Source: JACVRW01 sp036009005
Lineage (GTDB): Bacteria; Actinomycetota; Thermoleophilia; Solirubrobacterales; Thermoleophilaceae
Length of the DNA stretch: 13,769 bases
Assembly: GCA_036009005.1 (NCBI GenBank)
Contig: DASYMP010000217.1
Location: 1 to 13,769, forward strand
Reading direction: 5' to 3'
Shown here piece by piece: positions 13,330 through 13,769 of this stretch. Position numbers and translations under genes: made by a program. The notes below the pieces were generated by a model. The model was not told the origin of the DNA. It worked only from the letters and a program-made list of their open reading frames with translations, and made no database searches. How positions within the stretch are numbered: position 1 is the stretch's first letter; each line of letters opens with the position of its first letter.

Positions 13330-13769
13330 ATGAGCCGCCGGCCGAGCCAGTTCGCAGTTCGCCTGGCGGCAATCGCCGTCGCGGGCCTCGCCGTGCGCGT
13401 GGCCTACACGCTCCTGATCGGCAAGGACACCTCGGGGATCGGCGACTTCTTCTTCTACCACGGGCAGGCGAACCTGCTCGCGGAGGGCAAGGGGTTCATC
13501 CACCCGCTCTTCTACCTGGACGGGCTCACGGCGCCGAGCGCCGAGCACCCGCCGCTGTGGCCGCTCGTGCTGTCGGTGACCTCGCTGCTCGGCGGCACCG
13601 GCTTCGAGGCACACCGGCTCACGGGCTGCGTGCTGGGCGCGCTCGCGATCGTCGTGGTTGGGTTGCTCGGCCGCCGAGCGGGCGGCGAGCGCGCGGGCCT
13701 GATCGCGGCCGGCATCGCCGCCGTCTATCCGACGCTCGTCGCGGCCGACGGCTCGCTGATGAGCGAGAC
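13330..13769 (+). CDS. GT39/ArnT-like (GT-C) membrane glycosyltransferase, 5' part only
   Basis: The visible 146 residues begin MSRRPSQFAVRLAAIAVAG. They show a first span (about 10-30), then the catalytic-type loop GIGDFFFYHGQANLLAEGKG (D39 and Y43 in a D-x3-Y pattern), APSAEHPPLWPLVLS, and further spans including RLTGCVLGALAIVVVGLLG. The E-H-P-P block after the first loop is a strong GT39/PMT-family sign. The gene runs off the window, so the C-terminal domain cannot be assessed. It is not a duplicate of its divergent neighbour: the loops differ in sequence and spacing. It probably also uses a polyprenyl-phosphate sugar; acceptor unknown. Confidence 0.88.
   Translation, partial: MSRRPSQFAVRLAAIAVAGLAVRVAYTLLIGKDTSGIGDFFFYHGQANLLAEGKGFIHPLFYLDGLTAPSAEHPPLWPLVLSVTSLLGGTGFEAHRLTGCVLGALAIVVVGLLGRRAGGERAGLIAAGIAAVYPTLVAADGSLMSE

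Overview
This is a GC-rich (about 70%), tightly packed bacterial chromosome segment. GC content, heavy use of GTG starts, TANNNT-type -10 elements almost touching start codons, and an AidB-type acyl-CoA dehydrogenase beside surface-glycan genes all suggest an actinobacterium. My best guess is Thermoleophilia (Solirubrobacterales/Gaiellales-like), but this is inference from style and I could not search.

Layout. (1) 1-2000, minus strand: a fatty-acid-type pair, an AidB-like acyl-CoA dehydrogenase followed, with a 4-nt TTGA overlap, by a crotonase-fold protein cut off by the window edge. (2) 2058-3632, plus: a secreted PhoD-like metallophosphatase. (3) 3629-4986, minus: a small LPXTG-type wall-anchored protein whose stop overlaps the likely CTG start of a GT4 glycosyltransferase. 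(4) 5035-7355, plus: a GT4 glycosyltransferase, a DPM1-like GT2 polyprenyl-phosphate sugar synthase and a small membrane/TPR-like protein. (5) 7324-9992, minus: an O-antigen ligase-like polytopic protein and an OafA-type acyltransferase. (6) 10170-11867, plus; 11864-13291, minus; and 13330 to the window end, plus: three different polytopic GT-C-like glycosyltransferase candidates.

How the genes may work together. From 3.6 kb onward the window reads as a cell-envelope glycan region. The cytosolic GT4 enzymes would build a chain. The GT2 enzyme would make polyprenyl-phosphate sugar, the donor type used by GT-C enzymes on the outer face of the membrane. The ligase-like protein would polymerise or transfer glycan, and the acyltransferase would decorate it. 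The LPXTG protein is a plausible wall-linked neighbour or acceptor. No priming transferase, flippase or sugar-nucleotide gene lies inside the window, so the pathway is incomplete here.

Architecture. Transcription units alternate in direction. All eight divergent unit starts carry a TAGGCT-like hexamer ending 7-11 nt before the start codon, which points to leaderless or near-leaderless mRNAs. Convergent partners overlap at their 3' ends, twice by sharing one CTAG as both stop codons. The only non-coding stretch of any size is 9993-10169, which holds a nested hairpin cluster resembling a REP/MITE-like palindromic element. I saw no tRNA, rRNA, CRISPR array, transposase or phage gene.
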